Below the pieces are notes generated by a model. That model made no database searches. It had not been told where the DNA came from and saw only the letters and a list, made by a program, of their open reading frames with translations. Shown here piece after piece: positions 15,335 to 20,848 of a stretch of DNA of 23,933 bases. Position numbers and translations under genes: made by a program. This DNA comes from CAXBYZ01 sp043826085 (lineage in GTDB: Bacteria > Patescibacteriota > Microgenomatia > UBA1400 > CG1-02-47-37): NCBI GenBank assembly GCA_043826085.1, contig JBDRQW010000090.1:1-23933 (forward strand). Reading direction: 5' to 3'. Each line of letters opens with the position of its first letter. Position 1 is the stretch's first letter.

Positions 15335-16354
15335 ATGAAATTTGCTCGCACAAAAAAAGTATTATTTGCAAATAATAAAGGTGGCGTTGGTAAAACAACA
15401 TTAGCTTTTAATTGTGCTATGTCATTTGCAAAGCAAGGTTACAAAACTGTATTAGTTGACTTAGACCCACAATGCAACCTTTCACGACTAGCTTTAGGAG
15501 ATCGTCATTATAAAAAAACTTTATTTTCTTCAATAGAAAAAGATATTTTTGATGTATTAAAAGGAATTATCGAAGGTGGATCAGATATTGACCTAAGCAT
15601 TCCTTTTATTAAAATTCCAAATAGTAACAACAATCTTTCTTTAATAAAAGGAAGCGTTAAACTTTCGCTATATGAAAATTTATTAGTTACTGCTTACGGT
15701 CAAGCTGCGGCAGGACAACAACTTGGATACTTTCAAACCAGCGCAATAGACAGATTTCTTAGAGAAAAGGGGTTAAACAATGAAGTTGATATTTTTGTGA
15801 TTGATACATCTCCAAGCCTTTCACTTTTAAATCAAATCATTTTTCTTGGTGCAGATTATTTTATTGTTCCAATGATACCAGATGCTTTCAGTGTCCAAGG
15901 AATTGAAAACTTTGGCAGCATATTTGAAAAATGGAAACAAAACTGGAAAGTTACGGCCAAAGCTCTTTCCGGTAATACAGAAAGTAAATTTGTGCTTTCA
16001 GGGGATGGCCTTTTCATTGGATATATTCTTAATTCATATAATGTATATGGCAAGCAACCAATCAAAGATCACAGGCGTTGGATCAAAGAGATTCCCAAAA
16101 AAGTAAAAAAATATCTTTCCGAAAAACATGGCAGAAATGGACTTCTTGAAAAAAGCTGGGAAACTTCACTGGCAAAAATACAAGATTACGGAAGAATACC
16201 GGCAAAATGTCAAGAAATTGGAGTAGCAATATTTGATCTTGATCCATCTTTAGTAGATGAAATTCATGTTGGAACAAAAGACAATATTGAAAAATCAAAA
16301 AAAGAATTCAAAAACCTGGCAAATAAAATACTAAAAATACTCACTGAATTTTAA
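15335..16354 (+). CDS. ParA/Soj-like P-loop ATPase, without a visible ParB
   Basis: A 339-aa member of the ParA/MinD family. The deviant Walker A motif NNKGGVGKTT is at about 13-22, the A' region VLVDLDPQCNLS follows, and the Walker B-like IDTSPSLSLL is near 155. Family members move DNA, plasmids or protein complexes using ATP-dependent dimers. There is an unusual charged C-terminal portion (about 235-339, rich in K and E). No ParB gene or parS-like repeat is nearby, so chromosome or plasmid partition is not assured; an orphan role in positioning or a defence-linked role is possible. The gene is flanked by two copies of the 23-bp palindromic repeat family. Confidence 0.85.
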   Translation: MKFARTKKVLFANNKGGVGKTTLAFNCAMSFAKQGYKTVLVDLDPQCNLSRLALGDRHYKKTLFSSIEKDIFDVLKGIIEGGSDIDLSIPFIKIPNSNNNLSLIKGSVKLSLYENLLVTAYGQAAAGQQLGYFQTSAIDRFLREKGLNNEVDIFVIDTSPSLSLLNQIIFLGADYFIVPMIPDAFSVQGIENFGSIFEKWKQNWKVTAKALSGNTESKFVLSGDGLFIGYILNSYNVYGKQPIKDHRRWIKEIPKKVKKYLSEKHGRNGLLEKSWETSLAKIQDYGRIPAKCQEIGVAIFDLDPSLVDEIHVGTKDNIEKSKKEFKNLANKILKILTEF

Positions 16355-16362
16355 ATTTTCGC

Positions 16363-16387
16363 ACCTGCAGGGTTCAACCTTGCAGGT
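16363..16387. repeat. 23-bp palindromic repeat family, copy 2
   Basis: The arms CCTGCAGGGT and ACCTTGCAGG flank TCA, with one extra A/T pair outside and one G-T wobble. It lies 8 nt after the stop of the ParA-like gene and may act as its transcript end. Confidence 0.75.
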
Positions 16388-16399
16388 AAAAACACAAAG

Positions 16400-16483
16400 T
16401 GCCGAGAGGGAGAGTTGAACTCCCACGTTTATAAAAACACTACGTCCTCAACGTAGCCTGTCTACCAATTTCAGCATCTCGGC
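16400..16483 (-). tRNA. tRNA-Leu (GAG)
   Basis: An 84-nt type II tRNA on the - strand. The acceptor GCCGAGA pairs with TCTCGGC; the anticodon loop TTGAGGA gives GAG. There is a long variable arm and the T-loop is TTCAACT. The discriminator is A and no CCA is encoded. A TATAAT on the same strand lies 15 nt upstream (16498-16503). Confidence 0.93.
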
Positions 16484-16497
16484 TAAAGTAAATCCTT

Positions 16498-16503
16498 ATT
16501 ATA
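16498..16503 (-). promoter_or_regulatory. -10 box (TATAAT) before tRNA-Leu(GAG)
   Basis: A perfect TATAAT on the - strand, 14-15 nt upstream of the tRNA. The same spacing is seen for tRNA-Phe, which supports both. Confidence 0.5.
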
Positions 16504-16509
16504 AATTAA

Positions 16510-16587
16510 ATGTTAGAATATATTGTGACTAAAATCAAAGATTTACCAAAATACAAACTCGAAACTAATCTTAAAAAGATTTTATGA
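16510..16587 (+). CDS. Possible 25-aa leader ORF overlapping the DUF3800 gene
   Basis: ATG at 16510 opens a 25-codon frame (MLEYIVTKIKDL...KKIL) that ends in TGA at 16585-16587. This overlaps the ATG of the DUF3800 gene by the four bases ATGA, the arrangement of translationally coupled genes in this genome (murT/gatD, ABC genes). It has no recognisable domain and could be a chance frame or the remnant of a longer gene. Confidence 0.35.
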   Translation: MLEYIVTKIKDLPKYKLETNLKKIL

Positions 16588-17312
16588 AAAATCAATGGAT
16601 TTTTATTGATGAATCAGGTAAGCCGGAAGTTTATTCAGCTAAAGGAATCAACCTAGTTGAAAGAAACCAAGCTTCGCACTATTTAATACTAGTGGCAGTT
16701 AGATCAATTGATCAATTAAATTTACAGCAAAGAATAACTGAATTCCGACTGTCTTTATTAAAAAATAAAGACTTAACCAAAATATTTTCCTCAGCCTATA
16801 CCTTAGATGCTTTTCATGCCCAAACTGACTATCCGAAAGTTAGGAAGAAATTTTACCAATACATATTAGACCTTAATATTAAAATTGATGTTCTGGTTGT
16901 CGAAAAACTTAAAACATACGATCCCCTAAAAACAAATCCTAGTAAAATGTATGGGGTCATGAGCGGACAACTACTTAAAAATTTATGTCACCAAGTTGAA
17001 AATACTGAAATCATTTTTAGCCGAAAAGACAGTAAATTAAAGCTAAGGAAAGAATTATCAGCAGAAGTAGAAAAAGTTCGATTAGGCTATTTAGTTAAAC
17101 ACCCAAAATTAAAACCAAATTTAAAGCTAAAATATTTTCACAATCCTCACTATACTCATGGTGGTCTATAAATTGCCGATTATATTGCTTACGCTATATT
17201 CCAAGTTTATGAAAATAAAAATAGAGAATGGTATCAAATAATAAAAAAGAAAATAGGTAAAATTCAAGATATTTGCAATAAAAAATACTTTACTCAGAGC
17301 AATCCGCTATAA
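16584..17312 (+). pseudogene. DUF3800 protein interrupted by an in-frame TAA
   Basis: The N-terminus has the DUF3800 signature WIFIDESGKPE, and the region around residue 75 (LDAFHAQTDYPKVRKKF) also fits. DUF3800 proteins are suspected RNase H-fold nucleases, often linked to mobile DNA or defence. Translation meets TAA at 17169-17171 after HTHGGL-like residues. The same frame then continues as IADYIAYAIFQVY... to a second TAA at 17310. The family normally reads H-G-L-Q-x-A-D-x-I-A-Y-A here, so a CAA glutamine codon has most likely become TAA. The last 46 codons hold a conserved Asp of the active site. The product is therefore probably inactive unless the stop is read through. Confidence 0.75.
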
Positions 17313-17326
17313 CTATCCATTTAAGG

Positions 17327-17341
17327 AAGTGCGAACTTCGC
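17327..17341. repeat. GTGCGAA-C-TTCGCAC palindrome
   Basis: Two perfect 7-bp arms around one base, 14 nt after the end of the DUF3800 frame. It may be a small terminator hairpin or a protein site. The rest of 17342-17462 shows nothing I can name. Confidence 0.45.
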
Positions 17342-17462
17342 ACGTATCATCAAACGAACTGCTCAAAATAAAGTATTTAAAATGGGCGTTAATATTACGA
17401 CCAAATACATTATAGCAGTAACAATCAACAACTTGTCAACTAATCGGCTAAAGACCCTATAG

Positions 17463-17546
17463 TGGGCGAGAGAGGATTTGAACCTCCACAAGTATAAACT
17501 TACAGCGTTCTGAACACTGCGCGTCTACCAATTCCGCCACTCACCC
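17463..17546 (-). tRNA. tRNA-Leu (CAG)
   Basis: An 84-nt type II tRNA on the - strand. The acceptor GGGTGAG pairs with CTCGCCC (one T-G pair); the anticodon loop TTCAGAA gives CAG. It has a long variable arm and T-loop TTCAAAT. The discriminator is A and no CCA is encoded. Confidence 0.93.
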
Positions 17547-17620
17547 AACTTAATTCTCGAGGCAGTTTATCATATTTAGCTTGACACTACCATCCCTTTA
17601 TGTCAAATTGAAACCATCAT

Positions 17621-18205
17621 ATGAAAAGATACGGACTGACATTTTTGTGGTTTGCCACCACCACCTTCACTTTATTTCTCACTCTCTCTTTTTACACCAA
17701 TATATCTAATCAGCCAAATATTTCATTTCGCCCCACCATAATAGGAAACACTACCAACGCCATTACTTCTCACGCCATTCTACCTCAAGTTTTAGGCTCA
17801 TTTACTTACAAAGTAAAATCCAATGACGCCATTCCGGAAATCGTTAAAAAATACCTTGAAAAATATGACTCACCTTTACTACCTTACTCTAACTATCTAG
17901 TTAAAGTTGCCAGAGATTACAGTATGGATCCCCGGCTTCTGATAGCCATTGCCCAACAAGAATCAAACCTTTGTAAAAAAATCCCCGAAGGCACTTACAA
18001 CTGTTGGGGCTGGGGTATTCACAGTCAAGGCACTCTCGGGTTTGATAACTACAAACAAGCCATCGATACAGTTACCAAAGGCATATCTCAAAACTATCTG
18101 GGTAAAGGTTTAATCACTCCAACAGAAATCATGGCTATCTACACTCCCTTAAGTGACGGTTCTTGGGCTAAGGGAGTTCAACAGTTCTTAGACGAAATGA
18201 ATTAA
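17621..18205 (+). CDS. Exported lysozyme-fold protein (transglycosylase/glucosaminidase-like)
   Basis: A 194-aa protein with an N-terminal signal or anchor helix (about 4-25), a linker to about residue 85, and a C-terminal domain with the lysozyme fold. SMDPRLLIAIAQQESN (101-116) is the usual start of soluble lytic transglycosylase-like domains, with E114 as the catalytic acid. NCWGWGIHSQG (127-137) and the repeated aromatic/glycine pattern afterwards fit glucosaminidase-like relatives. It probably trims peptidoglycan outside the membrane. Two cysteines (C118, C128) could form a disulfide. It lies alone before murT-gatD, another cell-wall pair. Confidence 0.7.
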   Translation: MKRYGLTFLWFATTTFTLFLTLSFYTNISNQPNISFRPTIIGNTTNAITSHAILPQVLGSFTYKVKSNDAIPEIVKKYLEKYDSPLLPYSNYLVKVARDYSMDPRLLIAIAQQESNLCKKIPEGTYNCWGWGIHSQGTLGFDNYKQAIDTVTKGISQNYLGKGLITPTEIMAIYTPLSDGSWAKGVQQFLDEMN

Positions 18206-18248
18206 AAAAAAATTCGTCAGTATGCCCGGTGAGGCGCTACCAACGAAT
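18204..18248 (-). terminator. Intrinsic terminator pointing leftward, with no gene to serve
   Basis: ATTCGT (18212-18217) pairs with ACGAAT (18243-18248), with further GTA/TAC and GCC/GGC pairs inside around a 6-nt loop. On the - strand the stem is followed at once by nine T (18212-18204). For the + strand it has no T-run. No - strand gene lies upstream, since murT is on the + strand. Confidence 0.5.
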
Positions 18249-18251
18249 CTA

Positions 18252-18279
18252 TTTAGGATAATAACATATGTCTTATAAT
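18252..18279 (+). promoter_or_regulatory. Promoter of murT-gatD
   Basis: A perfect TATAAT (18274-18279) lies 24 nt before the murT ATG. A weak TTTAGG (18252-18257) is 16 nt upstream of it. Confidence 0.45.
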
Positions 18280-18302
18280 GTGTCAAGTAACGGGATTACA
18301 GG

Positions 18303-19589
18303 ATGTTAAAACTAACCTCAGCCATAATAATAGGTAAATTAACCAGAACAATCTGCCACCTAATCCCAAGCCTTGGAGGCACAGCTTTACCTGGCCTGAT
18401 AGCCTTAAAACTAAACAAAAATCTTATAAAAAATCTGGTTAATAAAAACAATCTAAAATCAATTATCATCACCGGCACTAACGGCAAAACCACCACCGGC
18501 AGACTCCTAGCCCACATCTTAAAAAAAGCTAATATTTCCTATCTTCACAACAGAACCGGATCAAACTTAGAAAGAGGCATCGCTTCAAACCTGATTTCTA
18601 ACTCTTCAATGAAAGGTAGTCTCCCCAGTCAACTGGCTATTTTTGAAATAGACGAAGCCGTGGTACCTTTACTTTCTAAAGTACTTAACCCTAAAGTTAT
18701 TCTCTTTACAAACTTATTTCGCGATCAACTGGATCGCTATGGAGAAATCGATACCATTTTATCCAAATGGAAACAAACCCTAAAAACCCTAAATAATAAA
18801 ACTACTATTATTTACAACTGCGATGACCCTTCCCTTGAGTATCTAACTAAAGAGACTACAAATAAAATTTCTTTTGGACTTAATAAAAGCCATTCAACAA
18901 CTAAACCTCTGTCCGCCTCAGCCGACGCCATCTTTTGCCTAAACTGTCATCAACCCTTAAACTTTACTCACATCTTTACCTCACACCTTGGCCACTATTC
19001 TTGTCCTTCATGTAACTTCAAACGATCCGTACCCAAAGTTAATCTCAACCTCAAATCAAATCTTCCCGGTATCTACAATCTCTACAATCTTTTAGCCGCC
19101 ATTGCCATTGCCAAATCTCTTGGAATCAACCAAAAAACCATCACCAAAGCTATTAAATCATTTACTCCGACTTTTGGTAGGGGAAAATCATTTAAACTCA
19201 AAAACTTAAAAACTAAAATTTTATTAGTCAAAAATCCAACCGGCTACAACGTTATCTTGGAAACTCTAACTCAAAATAAAAACTTTAAAACCAGCCCGCT
19301 ACTTTTAATTTTAAATGATAATATCGCCGATGGCACAGACATTTCTTGGATCTGGGATGTTCACTTTAATTATTTAAAGTATCAAAAAGCGCCTATTATT
19401 GTCTCCGGTACTCGCGCCAATGATTTAAAATTAAGACTAAAATACGCCGGCATCCAACCTGCAAGGACAGTCCTTGCAGGCTCTATTAAAAAGGCTTTAA
19501 AAATATTAAGCAATCAACCGGGAAGTTCTGCCTATATTCTTCCTACCTACACCGCCCTACTTAAACTAAGAAAAATCCTCAAATCATGA
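18303..19589 (+). CDS. murT: Lipid II isoglutaminyl synthase, Mur ligase subunit MurT
   Basis: MurT with GatD amidates the D-glutamate of lipid II to D-isoglutamine at the cytoplasmic membrane face; MurT binds ATP and lipid II. The ATP loop GTNGKTTT is at 58-65. NLFRDQLDRYGEID (137-150) is typical of MurT. A four-Cys zinc ribbon (C212, C215, C234, C237) sits in the central domain, and D352 in WIWDVHF belongs to the C-terminal DUF1727 that works with GatD. At 428 aa the length is normal. Residues 386-393 are encoded by a copy of the 23-bp palindromic repeat, at a surface-type position between GTRANDLKLRLKYAG and the next helix. The stop overlaps the gatD start by ATGA. Confidence 0.95.
   Translation: MLKLTSAIIIGKLTRTICHLIPSLGGTALPGLIALKLNKNLIKNLVNKNNLKSIIITGTNGKTTTGRLLAHILKKANISYLHNRTGSNLERGIASNLISNSSMKGSLPSQLAIFEIDEAVVPLLSKVLNPKVILFTNLFRDQLDRYGEIDTILSKWKQTLKTLNNKTTIIYNCDDPSLEYLTKETTNKISFGLNKSHSTTKPLSASADAIFCLNCHQPLNFTHIFTSHLGHYSCPSCNFKRSVPKVNLNLKSNLPGIYNLYNLLAAIAIAKSLGINQKTITKAIKSFTPTFGRGKSFKLKNLKTKILLVKNPTGYNVILETLTQNKNFKTSPLLLILNDNIADGTDISWIWDVHFNYLKYQKAPIIVSGTRANDLKLRLKYAGIQPARTVLAGSIKKALKILSNQPGSSAYILPTYTALLKLRKILKS
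19458..19480. repeat. 23-bp palindromic repeat family, copy 3, inside murT
   Basis: The arms CCTGCAAGGA and TCCTTGCAGG are perfectly complementary around CAG. The repeat lies in frame within murT and codes for P-A-R-T-V-L-A-(G). Compared with the copy at 15249, both arms change together (G to A and C to T), keeping the stem. Confidence 0.8.
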
Positions 19590-20329
19590 ACTTAAATCTA
19601 GCTTATCTATATCCAAATCAAATGAATATTTACGGAGATAAAGGTAATATCGACGCCTTAATCTATCGGTCAAAACAAAGAAATATTAAAATTAATCTAA
19701 TTAAAATTAATCAAGGCTCAAGGCTCAACCAAGGTAGTTTCGATCTTTTATTTGCCGGCGGCGGCCAGGACCAACAACAACAGCTGATTACCCCGGATCT
19801 TTATCAAAAAAAATCAGTTTTAATTAAAGCGGCGCAAGCCGGCATCCCCATGCTTACTATCTGTGGCAGTTATCAACTTTTTGGCGCCTACTTTAAACCC
19901 TTTCAAAGCCCAAAACTAAAAGGCCTGAATATTTTTAATGCCTACACCAAAGCCACCAAAAAAAGAAAAATTGGTAACATCGTTGTTCGCACTAAATTTT
20001 TAACTCCAAAAACTCTAGTTGGTTTTGAAAACCACTCTGGCTCTACTTTTCTAAAAGGGGATACCAAAGCCTTGGGCTCAGTTCAAATTGGCCATGGCAA
20101 CAACGATCAAGATAAAACCGAAGGCGCTATCATTAATAATGTTTTCGGTTGTTATCTCCACGGCTCCCTCCTTCCTAAAAACCCTCACTTTGCCGACCAC
20201 TTAATCAAACTAGCCCTAGAAAATAAGTATGGAAATATCAACCTAAAACCCCTAGACGACACTATAGAGTGGCAAGCTCATCGTTCTACTGTTAAAATAG
20301 CTAATAAGCCGGGATGGTGGAACTGGTAG
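19586..20329 (+). CDS. gatD: Lipid II isoglutaminyl synthase, glutamine amidotransferase subunit GatD
   Basis: GatD releases ammonia from glutamine and hands it to MurT. At 247 aa it matches the family (about 243). The cobB/CobQ-type glutaminase motifs are present: FAGGGQDQQQQ (57-66), nucleophile C93 in TICGSYQLFG, and H192 in GCYLHGSLLP. The start overlaps the murT stop (ATGA). The last residues, PGWWNW, and the TAG stop are encoded by the 5' part of a broken tRNA-Leu, whose acceptor and D-arm occupy 20308-20330. The natural C-terminus may therefore have been replaced. Confidence 0.95.
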   Translation: MNLNLAYLYPNQMNIYGDKGNIDALIYRSKQRNIKINLIKINQGSRLNQGSFDLLFAGGGQDQQQQLITPDLYQKKSVLIKAAQAGIPMLTICGSYQLFGAYFKPFQSPKLKGLNIFNAYTKATKKRKIGNIVVRTKFLTPKTLVGFENHSGSTFLKGDTKALGSVQIGHGNNDQDKTEGAIINNVFGCYLHGSLLPKNPHFADHLIKLALENKYGNINLKPLDDTIEWQAHRSTVKIANKPGWWNW

Positions 20330-20360
20330 ACCTGCCTGCGCAGGCAGGCACGCAGGTTTT
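20319..20360 (+). repeat. 42-bp direct repeat, left copy (attL-like)
   Basis: Starts GGAACTGGTAGA, includes the 18-bp palindrome, and ends CACGCAGGTTTT. It is identical to 20738-20779. Outside these limits the two copies differ at once. Confidence 0.93.
20331..20348. repeat. 18-bp perfect palindrome in the broken tRNA-Leu, copy 1
   Basis: CCTGCCTGCGCAGGCAGG is fully self-complementary and is placed right after TAGA of the D-arm, as in the Val-like half at 11214-11233. Confidence 0.92.
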
Positions 20361-20365
20361 GAAAA

Positions 20366-20608
20366 ATGAAATATTTTGTTTATCTATTAAAAAGTCTCAC
20401 CCATAACTATTATTACGTCGGTCTTACCAACAACCTTAAAAGACGAATCAAACAACATAATCAAGGTAAAGTTAAGTCTACAAAACATTATCAACCGTTT
20501 AAGCTTATGCTTGTCAAAGAATTTTCTGATAGAATATCAGCTAGAGACTTTGAAAAGTTTTTAAAAATTAGATCAAATAAAGAAAAAATGATCGCGTCTT
20601 TAAATTAA
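20366..20608 (+). CDS. Small free-standing GIY-YIG nuclease between tRNA pieces
   Basis: An 80-aa single-domain protein of the UPF0213/YhbQ GIY-YIG group: VYLL (5-8), Y17-V-G19, TNNLKRR (21-27), H31-N32 and E63 in ARDFEKF. It aligns without gaps at its N-terminus with the protein at 10950 but differs at most positions, so the two are not recent duplicates. It starts 5 nt after the truncated tRNA-Leu, has no Shine-Dalgarno sequence, and ends 2 nt before an intact tRNA-Leu. Whether it cuts tRNA genes or is only carried along is unknown. Ordinary UPF0213 members have no proven substrate, so function is inferred. Confidence 0.87.
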   Translation: MKYFVYLLKSLTHNYYYVGLTNNLKRRIKQHNQGKVKSTKHYQPFKLMLVKEFSDRISARDFEKFLKIRSNKEKMIASLN

Positions 20609-20610
20609 AT

Positions 20611-20694
20611 GCCAGGGTGGCGGAATTGGCAGACGCGCAGGATTTAGGATCCTGTGACCGCAAGGTTGTGGAGGTTCGATCCCTCTTCCTGGCA
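20611..20694 (+). tRNA. tRNA-Leu (UAG), intact, carried in the cassette
   Basis: An 84-nt type II tRNA. The acceptor GCCAGGG pairs with TCCTGGC (one G-T), the anticodon stem is CAGGA/TCCTG, and the loop TTTAGGA gives UAG. It has a long variable arm and T-loop TTCGATC. The discriminator is A and no CCA is encoded. It has the same anticodon as the broken tRNA that flanks it and starts 2 nt after the GIY-YIG stop. Confidence 0.95.
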
Positions 20695-20737
20695 CAATTT
20701 AATAAAAAAATATCAAAATATGTTTTCGTTAAAAAAA

Positions 20738-20779
20738 GGAACTGGTAGACCTGCCTGCGCAGGCAGGCACGCAGGTTTT
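20738..20779 (+). repeat. 42-bp direct repeat, right copy (attR-like)
   Basis: Identical to 20319-20360. It is joined on its right to the rest of the broken tRNA-Leu and on its left to an A-rich stretch. Confidence 0.93.
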
Positions 20780-20828
20780 AGGAACCTGTGGGAGCAATCC
20801 TATGGAGGTTCAAGTCCTCTTCCCGGCA
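20738..20828 (+). pseudogene. tRNA-Leu (UAG) 3' part without its 5' acceptor strand
   Basis: D-arm with palindrome, complete anticodon arm (CAGGT-TTTAGGA-ACCTG, anticodon UAG), variable arm, T-arm (GAGGTTCAAGTCCTC) and acceptor 3' strand TCCCGGC plus A. The eleven bases before it are CGTTAAAAAAA instead of the GCCGGGATGGT needed, so no acceptor stem can form. It matches the 5' half at 20308 as the other half of one original gene. Confidence 0.88.
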
Positions 20829-20848
20829 CAAACCCATATTAAAATACT

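Larger units (their letters stand above)
20308..20360 (+). pseudogene. Broken tRNA-Leu 5' half with palindrome in the D-arm
   Basis: GCCGGGA acceptor strand, D-arm up to GGTAGA, an 18-bp perfect palindrome (20331-20348), then CACGCAGGTTTT, where the tRNA stops in the anticodon. It is followed within 6 nt by the ATG of a GIY-YIG gene. The missing 3' half, with TCCCGGC that pairs with this acceptor, is found at 20780-20828. The first part overlaps the end of gatD. Confidence 0.88.
20319..20779 (+). mobile_element. Putative tRNA-targeting GIY-YIG cassette, Leu copy
   Basis: Between two 42-bp direct repeats lie 377 bp: the GIY-YIG gene, an intact tRNA-Leu(UAG) and a short A-rich end. Removing the interior and one repeat restores one continuous tRNA-Leu(UAG), still holding the palindrome. 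This is what insertion of a 419-bp circle by recombination within the repeat would give; a repair-linked duplication is an alternative. No integrase or transposase is present. Confidence 0.6.

Noticed and set aside
15335..16354. A complete ParAB partition locus or plasmid origin
   Set aside because: No ParB gene, iterons or replication protein is visible nearby.
17169..17171. TAA read as an amino acid (recoded stop)
   Set aside because: TAA is used as the normal stop in many clear genes here (the sduA, DUF3800-distal and permease ends among them), so a simple nonsense change is likelier.
17581..17606. TTGACA on both strands (inverted pair) as divergent promoters
   Set aside because: No -10 box lies at normal spacing on either strand; the hexamers may be coincidental.
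20361..20737. Group I intron with a homing endonuclease in the tRNA-Leu anticodon loop
   Set aside because: The interior has no room or pairing pattern for a group I core; it is filled by the ORF, a complete tRNA and 43 nt. The flanking 42-bp repeats also do not fit a simple intron.
20654..20842. A 62-codon frame on the + strand
   Set aside because: It covers the intact tRNA-Leu and the tRNA 3' fragment and codes for no plausible protein.
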